Shown here: in pieces, positions 9,548 through 20,370 of the stretch
Layout: every line of letters starts with the position of its first letter
How positions within the stretch are numbered: the first letter of the stretch is position 1
Assembly: GCA_900155495.1 (NCBI GenBank)
Contig: FTLJ01000645.1
Coordinates: 1-27,268, forward strand
DNA: 27,268 nucleotides
Origin: Porogramme epimiltina
Lineage: Eukaryota; Basidiomycota; Agaricomycetes; Polyporales; Polyporaceae
Reading direction: 5' to 3'
Translations under genes and position numbers: made by a program
Notes under the pieces: generated by a model
What the model saw: only the letters and a program-made list of their open reading frames with translations
What the model was told of the DNA's origin: nothing
Databases searched by the model: none

Positions 9548-9660
9548 ATTGCTCTCTCCAAACGCACACCGCAGCGTCCCCCAATCGGGCGCGGCATGCG
9601 CGAGACCTTCGAGTGGCCACCTCGTGTACGGCACGACGGCACCACGAACTACTTCCTAGT
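9548..9660 (-). pseudogene. 3' relic of an F-box/propeller gene (unit A)
   Basis: This stretch aligns on the same strand with the last codons of the unit-B F-box gene (about 12757-12865). Shared blocks include CACACCRCAGCGTC, GCATGCGCGAGA and CTCGTGTACGGCRCGAC. It corresponds to the final propeller motif (APDGRTLWCVCG in copy B) but is broken by small indels and cannot be translated. It sits just after the DUF6534 stop, where the partner gene should end, so unit A once had the full pair. Confidence 0.7.
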
Positions 9661-10530
9661 TCTCTTCCATTCTTTGTCTGATTAGATTCATGAGAAGTAG
9701 TATAATTTGCGGACCAGCGGAAGCGGGAGCGTACGAATTGCTGGATTCGCGACGAGTTCGCGACAAGAGGATCGCCAGCATGAGAGCTCAGGGGAACCGA
9801 CTATGTCAACATTACTCGCGCGAGACACTATGAGACACTATGAGAGTGCCCACTAGTTACGTAATACTAGTGCTCACTTTCAGATGCTTACTTAGTCCGT
9901 GGCACTGATAGCACCGGCGCTTAACGCAGCTCTCTCTCCCCCTTCCTCTTTGTTTCTCCCTTACACGGAGTATCAGCCACCGACTTCACCGTGGTGCGAT
10001 GTGTGGCAACTGGACGCAATAATTTCTCATCAAAACACGTTCAAACCCATATTTCGCCGCGCCTGTATCCAGGGCGTAGCACTCCTTAGGGCATTCGGAT
10101 CGAAGGACAATGTTTCAGAGCTAGTCACTTGGCTGAAGGAAAGGTCTGGATCAGTGGTAAGCACTCTTGTGGTAGCTTGACATTCTCTTGCATTTCAAGT
10201 GGTTTCCTCCTCGCCCCCTGCTCCCTTAGTCCTGTAGTGCCACATCCATGTCATTCCTCGCAGTTCCGCACCTCTCTAAACCCCGTTGAAGCCTCCACGT
10301 TCCCTCCGACCTCTCGTAATACCGCTCTGTGCAACACATGCCCCATGTCACTGCTACTCGTATAGATCACCGTGTCCCTATATGTCCGATGAGCCTGGAC
10401 TCTATGGCTCATATACAGTTTCCGCTCGTACAGGTGTACTCCTAGTGCCTTCAGTGTGCTGAGGGCTTTAGTACAATGCAAACGGGATGACACCTATGGC
10501 ACTGTTCTATTTCACCCAGAACGAACGACT
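9661..10530. other. Spacer between units A and B with an unexplained open frame
   Basis: Contents: a stretch at 9658-9745 resembling 4383-4470; a small direct repeat (GAGACACTAT twice, about 9823-9842); and a plus-strand open frame at 9899-10180 (93 aa) whose second half (QNTFKPIFRRACIQGV and onward) looks protein-like and is followed by a possible GTAAGC donor near 10156. I recognise no family. It has no counterpart at the same position in unit A and may be an inserted gene fragment. Confidence 0.35.
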
Positions 10531-10802
10531 TTGCGGCTGTGGCCAGTCAAATTATTCTGGCTATGCTCCCTTCCTCACATCGTAAGTATGCGGTGCTTCC
10601 ATTCAACTCTGAACTAAGGTTACGCCATTCGCGCCTGCGGATTGGACACATTATCTAGAGTTCGCGCCGGATCCACGCCGTCTGCAGAGGCGGGCACGGT
10701 CGGCGCCGGGGTTCTAAACTCTCCCGTCATCTCAAATAGAACGGGGCAGTTCTGTAGGAGCAGGAGGAGCGAATATTCCGACGGCGACGGCCGAACTAAG
10801 AG

Positions 10803-10814
10803 GCCATACATAAA
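10803..10814 (+). promoter_or_regulatory. Conserved core promoter element, DUF6534 copy B
   Basis: The element CCATACATAAAC lies about 140 bp upstream of the ATG at 10951. It is identical to the copy-A element, and the following CGTCTCCACAAGGTCAT is shared exactly with the upstream region of pseudogene C. The surrounding 400 bp is also duplicated, but this block is better preserved than its surroundings. Confidence 0.5.
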
Positions 10815-10950
10815 CCGTCTCCACAAGGTCATCCACGTATCATCTACGGCTCTCTGGCAGGTTCAAGCTCGTCTGCCCTCTCCCTGGCGTTCCCTCCCCT
10901 TTGTTCCACATCATCCTTCCCCTCTCACGCCCTTTTTGACTCCGCCATCG

Positions 10951-12611
10951 ATGTCAAACGCCCCCCTCAATGCGCAGCCACTCGATGTTCCAGAGAAGTG
11001 AGTGGATTTACAAAAATGCTTCCCCTTACGGTCCCAACTCACCAGAATAACACTCCAGTTTCGGCCCTTTCTACGTCGCCGTGATACTGGACGTGTTCTT
11101 TTACGGCATTGTCGTGACGCAGGCGTACATCTACTTCACGACTTACACTCAGTAAGATCTCTTTATGCTGTACTCATGTACACACCATTAAGCTTACAAC
11201 CTCAGAGATCGAGCATGGATGAAAACACTCGTATGTGTTAACCCTTTTTCACTGACGTAGACGCAAAAGGCGCTAACTGCTCTTCGATCAGGTCGCCCTG
11301 ATTGTCATATCGGAGACCTTGAACTCGTGTTTCGACGTAATCTCCGTGTATCAGCCGCTGGTGCTACACTTTGGGGATTATTCTGCTGTCCTCGTGACCG
11401 CTTGGGGTAAGTGCGGCTGGCACGATTCTGCACACACACCCCTCACACCAAACCTTCTCCACCGTGCAGAGTTCCACGCCGACCCTGGTGTCACGGTTAG
11501 TGCGCCAAAGTTCGTCAGATGAGCAGAGCGCTAACCTTTTCCTTTCAGGGCATCGTCGCCTCCCTCGTACAAGGATTCTTCGCATGGCGGGTCAAGGTGC
11601 TCACAAACAACAACTTGATCGTCGCAATTATTGGTATCTCTTCGTTCATCCAGCTTCGTGCGTGTTCATCGTTTTCGTGCTTACCTGGAAGGGTCTAACC
11701 GTTTGCTCAGTGGGCGGTATCGGTACTTCCATCGCTGTCACACGCGTGGCCTACATCCCCGACTTCCCAAAGTTTCGATCTATCGCCATTCTCTGGATCG
11801 CCGGCGCAGTGATTGCGGATGTTATGATCACGACCACACTAGTTCTCTACCTGGTGCGTGCCTTGAGACAGCTATCCAGCGTCGTAGACCTCACCGACCT
11901 CCTGTATGCAGCACCGACACAGGACAGGTATTGAGTCCACAGACACCCTCATCAACAAGCTCATGCGCAGTACGCCCCCCCTTTTCTCCTCCCAAGTACT
12001 GTCGACTCATCGTCTGTATCTAGTGACGATCCAAACTGGCCTCCTAACGTCATTATGGGCTATATCTGATCTCGTCGTGTACCTTCTCGTCGTACGTATC
12101 CGTCGCTCTCAACCCTCTACTTCCAAACCTCCCCCTGACAGCTCCCTCCCCTCACTCAGCCAAGCCCTGCTCACCTCATCTTCAACTTCACGCTCTCGAA
12201 GCTGTACTCGATATCCCTCCTCGCGACGCTCATCGCTCGCCCCGCGTGGCAGGACGAGTCGAGTACGGGCACGCGCGGTGGGCGCGGATCCGCACGCGAC
12301 CGTGCGAGCATGCGCGTGGACGTCCTCCGCAGCGGCGCCAACAGTGTCCGCCTCGTGAGTCCCTCTCGTCGTCTACGCCTGCTCCTATCCCCTTCTTCCC
12401 CTTCTCTACACGAAAGCTGACTGCTCTTTCTCAGACCCCGCCTCAGATCTTCATCGATGTCGAGGCACACCAGTTTGTTGACATCGACTCCACCAAGCGC
12501 GCCAGCCGTATCGGGAGCGACGTCGACAGTAAGTCGGAGAAGGATGTCACCTCGACGAGTACCAGGACGAGTGATCGCAGGAGCTCGGATGCAGGTGTAT
12601 GTGCTGTCTGA
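10951..12611 (+). CDS. DUF6534 multi-pass membrane protein, copy B
   Basis: Eleven exons: 10951-10997, 11059-11151, 11206-11230, 11292-11406, 11470-11495, 11549-11657, 11711-11853, 11912-11969, 12024-12091, 12160-12354 and 12435-12611 (351 aa). All introns are GT-AG and the frame is unbroken. Hydrophobic segments lie near residues 19-40, 56-76, 85-93/103-114, 125-147, 162-186, 207-228 and 233-254, consistent with seven helices. The DUF6534 signature spans about 170-256 (DVMITTTLVLYL, RTGIESTDTLINKLM, QTGLLTSLWA, TLSKLYSISLLATL). The tail (259-351) is hydrophilic and rich in Ser, Thr, Arg and Asp. The gene converges on the F-box gene, with stops only 111 bp apart. Most differences from copy A are synonymous or conservative. 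The molecular function is unknown. Confidence 0.92.
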
Positions 12612-12722
12612 CGCGTGAATAATAATACTGCATTCAGATTTATCCTTTTTCCGGATGATATACACTCGCACTGGTGGACGGCGAGCGGACAGTCTGCCAT
12701 CCTCAACGTGAATGCATCTTCA

Positions 12723-15322
12723 TCATTCTCGCGGAACCTTCATAGAGAAAACGTTGTCCACTCCACAAACACACCACAGCGTCCTCCCATCTGGGGCGAA
12801 GAGCATGCGCGAGATCTTCGAGCTGTCTCGTGTACGGCGCGACGCCACGCGCTTCCCAGTTATCCCATCCATGACCTCCACTCTTCCGTCTGTCCGGCCG
12901 ATCCCTACAAGCGCCCCCTGGTGGTGCCCATTTCCAAGCCAGATATCCACCGCCGCAATGTCCCGGTCAGTTTCATCCAGGTACCACGTCAAGTGAGGCC
13001 CAAATTTGAGCTTGTGGTAGGACCAAGGGAAAGGCGCCGGTTTGGATACGTCATGGGCGGTGTCGGGACATGGAGGTGTCGCGGAACCATGTAGGGAACG
13101 TCGGAGGGTGATGTCAGGCGGATCGTCGTTGCTTCGGCCTCGGAAAGTTCCGCGGGACATGTGCGTGAGCGTGATGTGAGGGGAGGGGAGATGTTTGCCC
13201 ATCAGGGCACCGTAGATATCTATCGGATAGGGTTGATGCTTGTTGAAGACGACATTATTCACAATCAGGTGCTCCGCAACTATGACGACGTTAGAGCTGC
13301 TCCTGATAGCCCACACACAAAACCCCCCGTCGGAGACCGTGCGGTATACGGACACAAGCCAGCGTCCGCAGACGGAGAAGGAGGCGCCATGGTCTGTTCT
13401 TGCTAGTTGAAAACCTGGAGGTCCTACAATGAGGGGCCGTATCCACCTTTCTAGAGTGATGTTGTAGACGTAACACATAGTGAGAAGTTTGCGGCTTTCC
13501 CCATTGAGGTGTAATATCTGGAACGCCAATTGTGTCTCTGTTGGGGACCAAAGGATGTTTGTACCTTGTATTTCTGAAGAATGAGCTCCCGGCCAGTGAG
13601 GGGCCCCCAGTATTCTCTCGTATTGATCTCGGGATGACGGCCACGAGCTTATTCTTGACCCGTCACGGACGTCGTGCACGAAAAAATGACGCACATTCCC
13701 CACGTCGTGTTCATCCCAAGAAATAGTCAACAGGAATCGGCTGCTTGGAGAGAATAATGCCATTCTGATAGGTGTTGGTCCAGTGTTCCAGTGACCGTGT
13801 GGGGAGAGGGGATCTTCGTTTAGATCGTATAGCAAGGATATGCCGGTGTCCAACCCGACTGTGCGCCACCGGCCATCGGGAGATGTGGCTCTGACGTTGA
13901 TATCTCCGTCAAACCCGTCATCCTGACAATAATCTTCATCTACATTGGCGGTCCGTTAACACAAGGCACTGGATCTCGAAAACAAAGCGTCACTTACCTT
14001 CGTTAGAATACCTAATTCGCAATATACCTTGTTCGTGTAGGCTAGATAATTCGCGCTCAAGCGTGCATTTCCATAGCATGGCGCGAACCTGCCCAGGCAC
14101 TAAGATTGTGACATGTCTCAGTTTGGTGCGCTTGACTCGATCCAGAATCATTTCCATAAGTTCATGTGGCTTGCGCGGCGGCGCCAAATCCAAGGAGGAA
14201 ACTGTGTAATTGTGGTGCATTACTAGCTCTTCCACTGACTCGGTACCGATAGGGAGGGTGGGAAGAAGTCTTTTGGCGTGGTCGTATATAGTGTAGTGAG
14301 AGGTTTGATTAGCTTGTATCAGCTTCAGGGAAAGAGTGCGGATGGCACGGAGATGAATCGTTGGCTGCATGCCGCCATCTGACAATACTTCCACATTAGA
14401 ATAATATGGGAAAATATCAGGAAGCCTCTTACTAGGATCGTATACGCTCTCCAATGATAGCAAAACAACAAGATTGTCGACCGTCGATGACCTGAAATTG
14501 AAAATAACAGAGGCGAGATGTTCCTCTGGAATCTAAAGTCGATATGGGTCAACCCTTCGATTATGGCACCCGATACACATGGAGTGCACTCACAATGAGC
14601 TGCTCAAAGTGAGTATTTTGACCCCTTCTGGCTTCACGAGCACCTGATCTGGGATCTTTGTGCAGAGACATGACAGAAGTCTGGCTGAGATCGAGAGTAT
14701 GAAGTTGAGGAAAAGAGCGTAGGACAATTGAAAGTTCTGCCTCCGTGATTTTAATGTTCCGCATGCCGATGCACTGGATGTGGCGAAGCTGGGGAAGACA
14801 AAGGCGAGCGGGGTAGCATAATGAGAGTATGGAACGTTGGTCGGAAGTTGCTCGGCCGTGGAAACGGAGCTGTGTCACATGAGAGAGACAACGCCATAGC
14901 CTAGTTAACACTAGAGCCACGTATTGCTCCGGAGCTCGTTGTGGGACCCAGACAGTGACGGAGTGAATGAGAGGCGTCAAATAGGGTTTTTCCGTGAAGA
15001 GGAAAAGAAGCATATGGAGAGGCCGGGATGGATCTTCGATGCCGATGGCGTAGAAGAGATTGCAGTAGCTGCGAGGGTGCCACGCACGACAGGCTAACGA
15101 ACACGCGCGTAATGTCCGCATGTCGCGAACACTGTCGATTATACGCTCCGCGACCTCTACAGGTAGTCGCATCGTGTACTTGGGAATGTTGCGCTTCGAT
15201 GCCTGCAGGTAGGGGGCTCTTGCGGGGATAATGATATCTTTGTAGTGCTGGAATCCACGGCGAATAAACATACGCATCTGGCATATGTTTAGAGACATTC
15301 CCGTACCCACAGTGAATAGCAA
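12723..15322 (-). CDS. F-box protein with leucine-rich middle and C-terminal WD40-like propeller, unit B
   Basis: Exons: 15322-14594, 14532-14433, 14378-13998 and 13939-12723 (808 aa). The F-box is at about residues 52-90 (LPVEVAERIIDSVRDM, then LRACSLACRAWHPRS). A Leu-rich region follows (for example LPQLRHIQCIG and SFPQLHTLDLSQT). The last 400 residues have repeated propeller-type strands: ATSPDGRW, ALFSPSSRFLLTISW, NILWSPTETQLAF, SFSVCGRWLVSVYR, VGIGRTDGRVEVMDG and LFAPDGRTLWCVCG. F-box proteins join SCF ubiquitin ligases through Skp1, so the C-terminal part would be the substrate-binding side (family knowledge). The 54-nt intron at 14379-14432 is a multiple of three and stop-free. I call it spliced because units C and D have introns at the same site and phase. 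The start is uncertain: residues 1-50 have no counterpart in the other copies. Confidence 0.82.
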
Positions 15323-15990
15323 GATGCATGTAAAGAGGCCAGGTCAATTAGTCCCCTTTGAGGGAACTAAACATCGTTGAGTGACGGTACTAACATTGGT
15401 ATACGGTATGAGCGCAACGCCGGGGTGCGGGTTCGAGCGCCTAACATAGCCCCAGGGCCCGCACCGCCCTGTTACAACCCTTGCCTCCATTAGGCGAAGG
15501 ATACTTATCTGGAACCTGTGTACATTGCGCCACAGGAGAGCACACATTCTCATGAGCGCCGTAACCCATCACGAGAAACTCCCTCCAGAAGTCTCGAGGG
15601 GATTGTATAAAGCGACAGCCAGGAGTCATGCACAAGCCTTATTCTAGTCCCCACTTGCCAGCACTACCGGTCCTAGTTAAGTCGACGTAAACATGAAAAT
15701 ATAAACTTAGAGTTTTCGCTGAGTGCCAATACCTGAATCATCTCGATCTGCGTAGGATCGATCGCTGATTTCAGTATGTAGGAGCAGCTAGTAGTAGCTA
15801 GCTGCTGAGCCTTGGTGTGCGCGGTACGCCGTAAACTTGTTCCCCCTGGTATGGTGTGATGACCAGCTTCGTCGCTTTGCGCGAACTCCTGTCAATCGGA
15901 ACACGGGCAGCTGTGTGCACCATGACTTAAGAAGGCATTGTCATAGACCAAGAAATAGCATTTAATTTGGCACCAACTCTGATGCCTGAC
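15323..15990. other. Spacer between F-box B and DUF6534 pseudogene C
   Basis: This is the head-to-head flank of the unit-B F-box gene (minus) and pseudogene C (plus). It contains an 8-bp inverted repeat (AGCAGCTA at 15783-15790 and TAGCTGCT at 15799-15806). A GGGTTCGAGC motif near 15428 looks like a tRNA T-loop, but no cloverleaf forms around it. No gene was seen. Confidence 0.45.
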
Positions 15991-17740
15991 TAGGCGCCGA
16001 CATTACATAAACCGTCTCCACAAGGTCATCGACCGGTCAATCCATCACGCGGCTCTCCGAGTGGCAGGTCCAAACTCGCTTGTCCACTTTCTGGCGCTTC
16101 CCCCCTTCATCCACCTCATCCTTCCTCTTTCCCACCTTTTTGACCACACCATCGAAGCGTCAAGTGCTCTCCTTCATCCGCCGCCACTCGGAATTCCGGA
16201 TAAGTGAGCGAATATACAAATTTGCTCGCCTTTAGTGTCCCGGCTCACCAGGTTCGGCCTTATCTACGTCGCCATGATATCAGGCATGTTCTTTTACGGA
16301 ATTGTAGTGACGCAGGCCTACATCTACCTCACGAGCTACACGCAGTAAAACTCCAGTATATGCTGAAACCATACACATGCCCTTACCTTTACGACCTCGG
16401 AGAACGAGAGACTGGACGTGGATGAAAACCTTAGTATGTATCTAAACGTTTCCTGGCGTAGACGCAAAAGGCGCTAACCGCTCTTGGATTAGGCTCTTCT
16501 GATAGTCATCTACGAGACCTTGAACTCGTGTTTCGACGTAATTTTCGTGTGTCGGCCGCCAGTGATACACTCTGATGACTACTCCCCTATTCTTATGACT
16601 GTTTGGGGTAGGCAGCACGATTCTACACACACCCCTCAAGCCAAACCTTCACCGATATGCAGATTTCTACGCAGATCCTGGTGCCATGGCGAACAAGACA
16701 ATGTTCGTGCGATGATCAGAGCTCTAAGCTTCTCTCATCGGGACATCGTCGCCTTTCTCGTGCAATTATTCTTTGCATGTCGTGTCAAGGTTCTCACGAA
16801 TAATAACTGGATTGTGGGAATCATTGGTATCTCTTGGTTCATCCAGCTCCGTGCGTGTTCACCGTCTTCGTGTTTACCAGGCAGAGCTTAATTGGCTTTT
16901 CAGTGGGCGGTATCGGTACTTAATTCCATTGCTATCACACAGGTAGCCTACATCCCCGACTTCCCCAAGTTTCGATCTATCGCTATTCTCTGGATCGCCG
17001 GTGCCGTGATCGCAGGAGTCGTGATCACGATCACGTTAGTCCTGTATCTCATGCGTACCTTGAGACAACTATCGTGCGTCGTAGACCTCACCAGCTGCCT
17101 GCATCATAGTATGCAGCATAGAATTCGGACAGGTATCGAGTCCACAAACACCCTCATCAACAGATTCATGCGTAGTATGCAGTCAGTCTTCTTCTCTTAT
17201 GCATCGTCAACTCACGATCTGCGTCCAGTGACGATCCAAACCGGCCCTCTAACGTCATTATGGGCAGTAGCCGATTTCGTCGTGTACCTCGTCGTCGTTC
17301 GTATCCCTCCCAACCCTCTGTTCTCCAAACCTCCCCCTAAAAGCTTCTCTACCTCGCGCAGCCAAAGCGAACACACCTCATCTTCGGCTTCACATTCTCG
17401 AAACTCTATTCGATCTCCCTTCTCTTGACACTCATCGCGCGCCCCGCGTGGCAGGGCGAGTCCAGTGCGGGCGTGGGTTCGCAGACGACCACGCGAGCAC
17501 GCGCATAAACGTCGTCCACAGTTCCAGCAGCGCTCGTCGTGTAAGTCCCCCCCCCCCAAACCCTCTCCCTCGTCTCCCTTCGTCGTCTCGTTCTCGGTCT
17601 CCATGCAGCGGCGCCGGCTGATTCTTCTCACAAAGCCCACCACAGATATTCATCGAGATGGAGGCACACGGGTCGGTCGATGCAGACGTCCCCAAATGCG
17701 CCAGTGGTACCGTGAGCGATGTAGAGAGCGTGCGAGCGGT
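15991..17740 (+). pseudogene. DUF6534 membrane protein pseudogene, unit C
   Basis: The whole gene is recognisable by alignment with copies A and B, from the core promoter (ACATAAACCGTCTCCACAAGG, about 16005) to the last exon (about 17643-17740). It is disabled in several ways. The ATG is lost (ATCGAAGCG at about 16152 where B has ATCGATGTCA). The exon-5 donor is GCGAAC (16690). The exon-6 acceptor is lost (CATCGGG near 16740). A 4-bp insertion (TAAT-like) near 16920 shifts frame and creates a stop in exon 7. The exon-7 donor is ATGCGT instead of GTGCGT (about 17052). Exon 10 meets a TAA near 17507. Long stretches still translate well (AYIPDFPKFRSIAILWIAGA), so inactivation looks fairly recent. 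It converges on the truncated F-box gene C. Confidence 0.88.
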
Positions 17741-18117
17741 ACAAATTATTTTATTGGGAATCGAGGTTCGGCGACGCTATATAATGGACAAACGGAGGTG
17801 ACAAGACAGTAATTAGCTGGAATTGCGAGCCTTGTACGTATGAGAACGGAGAATACAAGAGATGTACAACAATGAGAGAGCAAACGTGCGGAGCTGAGCA
17901 TAGCTAAGTCAGCAGAATATATGAACAAGTAAACGGACCGAAACGAGAATCCATGAGGTTCGTGTACCGCGGAGCGAAGCTTCACGTGGCAAAGAATCGA
18001 TGTGCAGCTATAACCCCAGTTCTCAGACTGTACATTGGCCGTGCGTGAGCCATGATGACACTGGAGTTAGAGGGAGGATGTGAAGTGTCATCCTCGCAGA
18101 GGTGTGTATAGTACACC
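17741..18117. other. Spacer at the 3' ends of unit C
   Basis: No gene was seen. In units B and D the last 120-200 codons of the F-box gene's propeller would lie close to the DUF6534 tail. Here no sequence matching that region was found, consistent with a 3' deletion or replacement in the unit-C F-box gene. Confidence 0.5.
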
Positions 18118-20370
18118 TCATATGCGTCGCTCGGACACACCTGCCCAGTTTATAAATGACAGATCATCTAGGATGAATAAGCAGACAGAATTAATCTTGG
18201 CATGGCCATCTGGGCGTTCTCTAATATGGCCGGATGCATCCTTGTAGAACCCGAAGGGCGGCTTATAGTGTTCTGGGAGCGGGAGGTCGTCTAGTCTATT
18301 CTTTAATACCGGCTTTATTGAAGTCGACCTCGGATGGTATGTGGTGATATTCGTACAAAAAGCCACCGCCACCTCCGAGCCTTTCTGGTGCCAAAAGACA
18401 GAATTTTTACCCAGATACTTGCTCAGGCTTGCCCATAGCGCCTTCATAATGCGCCGTTGACCGACTTGAAGACTATTTATTGAAGTGTTTTCTCGTAGGA
18501 CATCGCAGCTTCCTGTGTGGTATAGGCGAAAATCGGTCCTCAACGTATCTTTGTTGCTATAGAACAACTTAGTTCTTTCAGCTAAGCTATAGATAGACAG
18601 CACGTATTCCCCGCAAGGAGAGAGCGAAAGAGCTCTGAGATTCAACCGTGGTTTGTACGCCGTGCGATAGTGCGTCATGTGTTCCAAGGGGGGACTCGGA
18701 GGGGCCCAGCAATGGAAGAGATCTTGGAGATAGTGATATTGCCCGTGGCGCATCGGGCCATTGAACAAGAGGATATGTCCGTTCTTCAAGCCATACGCGG
18801 ACCATTTTCCGTCAGGGGAGTGGGTCTGCATTGCCGCGGCCGCCCCACTATCGAACGTCACGAAAGCGTGATCATACGCATCATCATCTAAGTAGACCAA
18901 TTGATCAGTGATCCTTCAGCTTATTGGCACACCACATAGAGTCGCCTACATTCGCTGGTGGATCCAAGTTGTAGTATACCTTTTTCTTCAAGTTCAGGAA
19001 ATTCGGAATTGAGCAACTCCTTCCATGCCCGCAAGCTTCGGGGCGGAAATATACCAGGCCAGGAAATCTTGAAACGTTGAAGTTGCAAGTCGTCCACTCG
19101 CTCCAGTATCATTTTCTCTAGCTGGTCCTTATGGTTTGATAGCTCATCCCAGGAGGGGTAACAATTGAGTAACACCAATTCGGAGATCTTGACCGTGCCA
19201 GAAGGAAGCAATGGGACAAGCCGGTTTGCGAGATCGTATCCCAAGCTTGGTGCCCTGCTCTTAGGCAGGAGGGTCAGAGTATGGATGGCGTGGAGACAAG
19301 ATATTGATTGTATGTCTTTTCCACAATATATGCAGGTGTTAGTAATGATCTGAAACATTAATGTTAGGTGACTCACTCTCGCCAACACTAGCTTCGAAGT
19401 TCTTATCAAGCGTGATGATAGAGAGATTCTCTATAGTTGACGACTCGAAGAGATGAACGATGGGAGGAAGGTACTCTTCTGGCACCTAACCAACGGAAAA
19501 AGGATGGATCCAAGCCGAGTGAGCATGCATCACAACGTGAGTGACTCTTGAAAAGGGTGGATCAAAGCTAATACTCACGATGAGCCGCTCGAAATGCGCC
19601 CTCTGAGGTCGACGTCGTCTCGTCACTCCAAAGGTACCGAAAGCCGTTTGCCCGGGTTTCAGTGCAGCATTTTGGCAATCTAAAACCCGAAGCCGAGGGC
19701 AAGAGGCGAGGATCTTAGAGAGTTCCGCTACCGTGAACTCGACGTTCCATAGTCGGAGTTGATCAATGTGACCGTACTGAGGTAGACACATGAGAGCGGG
19801 TCGACATGTTGATAATACACTCCGGTTGGCGCGAGCACGCCCTTTGAAACGAACCTGGGTGAGGTGGGGACTGAGATAAGGCAATAGAACAATGAGTGCA
19901 GCGCCTTGATACACGCCTCCGTCTGGAATCCATATGGTCACGGAATGGATTAAAGACGATAGAATTGGCTTGCTTTGAAGAAAGAGAATGAGTGTATCCG
20001 GGGATCGGCGTGGGTCTTCATAGTCAATGCCAATAGAGCAGAGAAGGTTGTAGCGACTGCGGGGGTTCCATTCGCGACAAACGAGCGAGCACGATCGTAG
20101 AGTCTTCACGTCGTCGAAGTTGCAGTCAATTATTCCCTCTAGGACCTCTATGGGCACCCTGGGATCCTGAGTGTGGATGGGTGTTTCCTTCAGAACACTG
20201 CTCCTGCACGATTGTAGAGCTTTCACGCCGTCAGAATTGCAGTCAATCATTCCCCCTATGACCTCTATGTGCATCCTAGGATCCTGTGTGCGGGCCGGTG
20301 TATCCTTCGAAGCGCTACTCCTGCGGATATACCTGCCCAACCATTTAGTAGACAGACCTAAGAGCCTCAT
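18118..20370 (-). CDS. F-box protein, unit C, C-terminally truncated and with an internal F-box duplication
   Basis: Exons: 20370-19579, 19485-19377, 19315-18950 and 18887-18118 (678 aa from the ATG at 20370). The frame stays open upstream to 20544 (736 aa), which would add a hydrophobic stretch (FRYLLFVILATVSSQ), so the start is uncertain. The N-terminus holds two tandem copies of a 39-residue segment (TQDPRMHIEVIGGMIDCNSD and TQDPRVPIEVLEGIIDCNFD). The second runs into the real F-box (VKTLRSCSLVCREWNPRSRY). Leu-rich repeats follow (LPQYGHIDQLRLWN). The donor of the last intron is a weak GTAGGC, with a GATCAATTGGTCTACTTAG acceptor side. Exon 4 keeps only the first propeller strands (THSPDGKWSAYG, LSLSPCGEYVLSIY) and ends about 120-130 residues earlier than copies B and D, without the final VWDG/APDGKTLW strands. 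It could be a shortened functional protein or an early pseudogene. Confidence 0.72.
20091..20324 (-). repeat. 117-bp in-frame tandem duplication inside the F-box
   Basis: The segments 20091-20207 and 20208-20324 are two adjacent, diverged copies with a 117-bp period (39 codons). Anchors include GTAGAG at 20097 and 20214, TTGCAGTCAAT in both, and GGATCCTG in both. The copies differ at scattered positions, so the duplication is old enough to have accumulated changes but kept its frame. Confidence 0.85.

Noticed and set aside
9823..9848. GAGACACTAT direct repeat
   Set aside because: Only two copies exist, so this is a simple slippage product and not a CRISPR or functional array.
15415..15450. 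GGTGCGGGTTCGAGCGCC resembling a tRNA T-arm
   Set aside because: The T-stem has mismatches and no cloverleaf can be built on either strand.
15783..15806. 8-bp inverted repeat AGCAGCTA/TAGCTGCT
   Set aside because: It is short, has an 8-bp spacer and is not near any transposase or duplicated edge. It is expected by chance at this scale.
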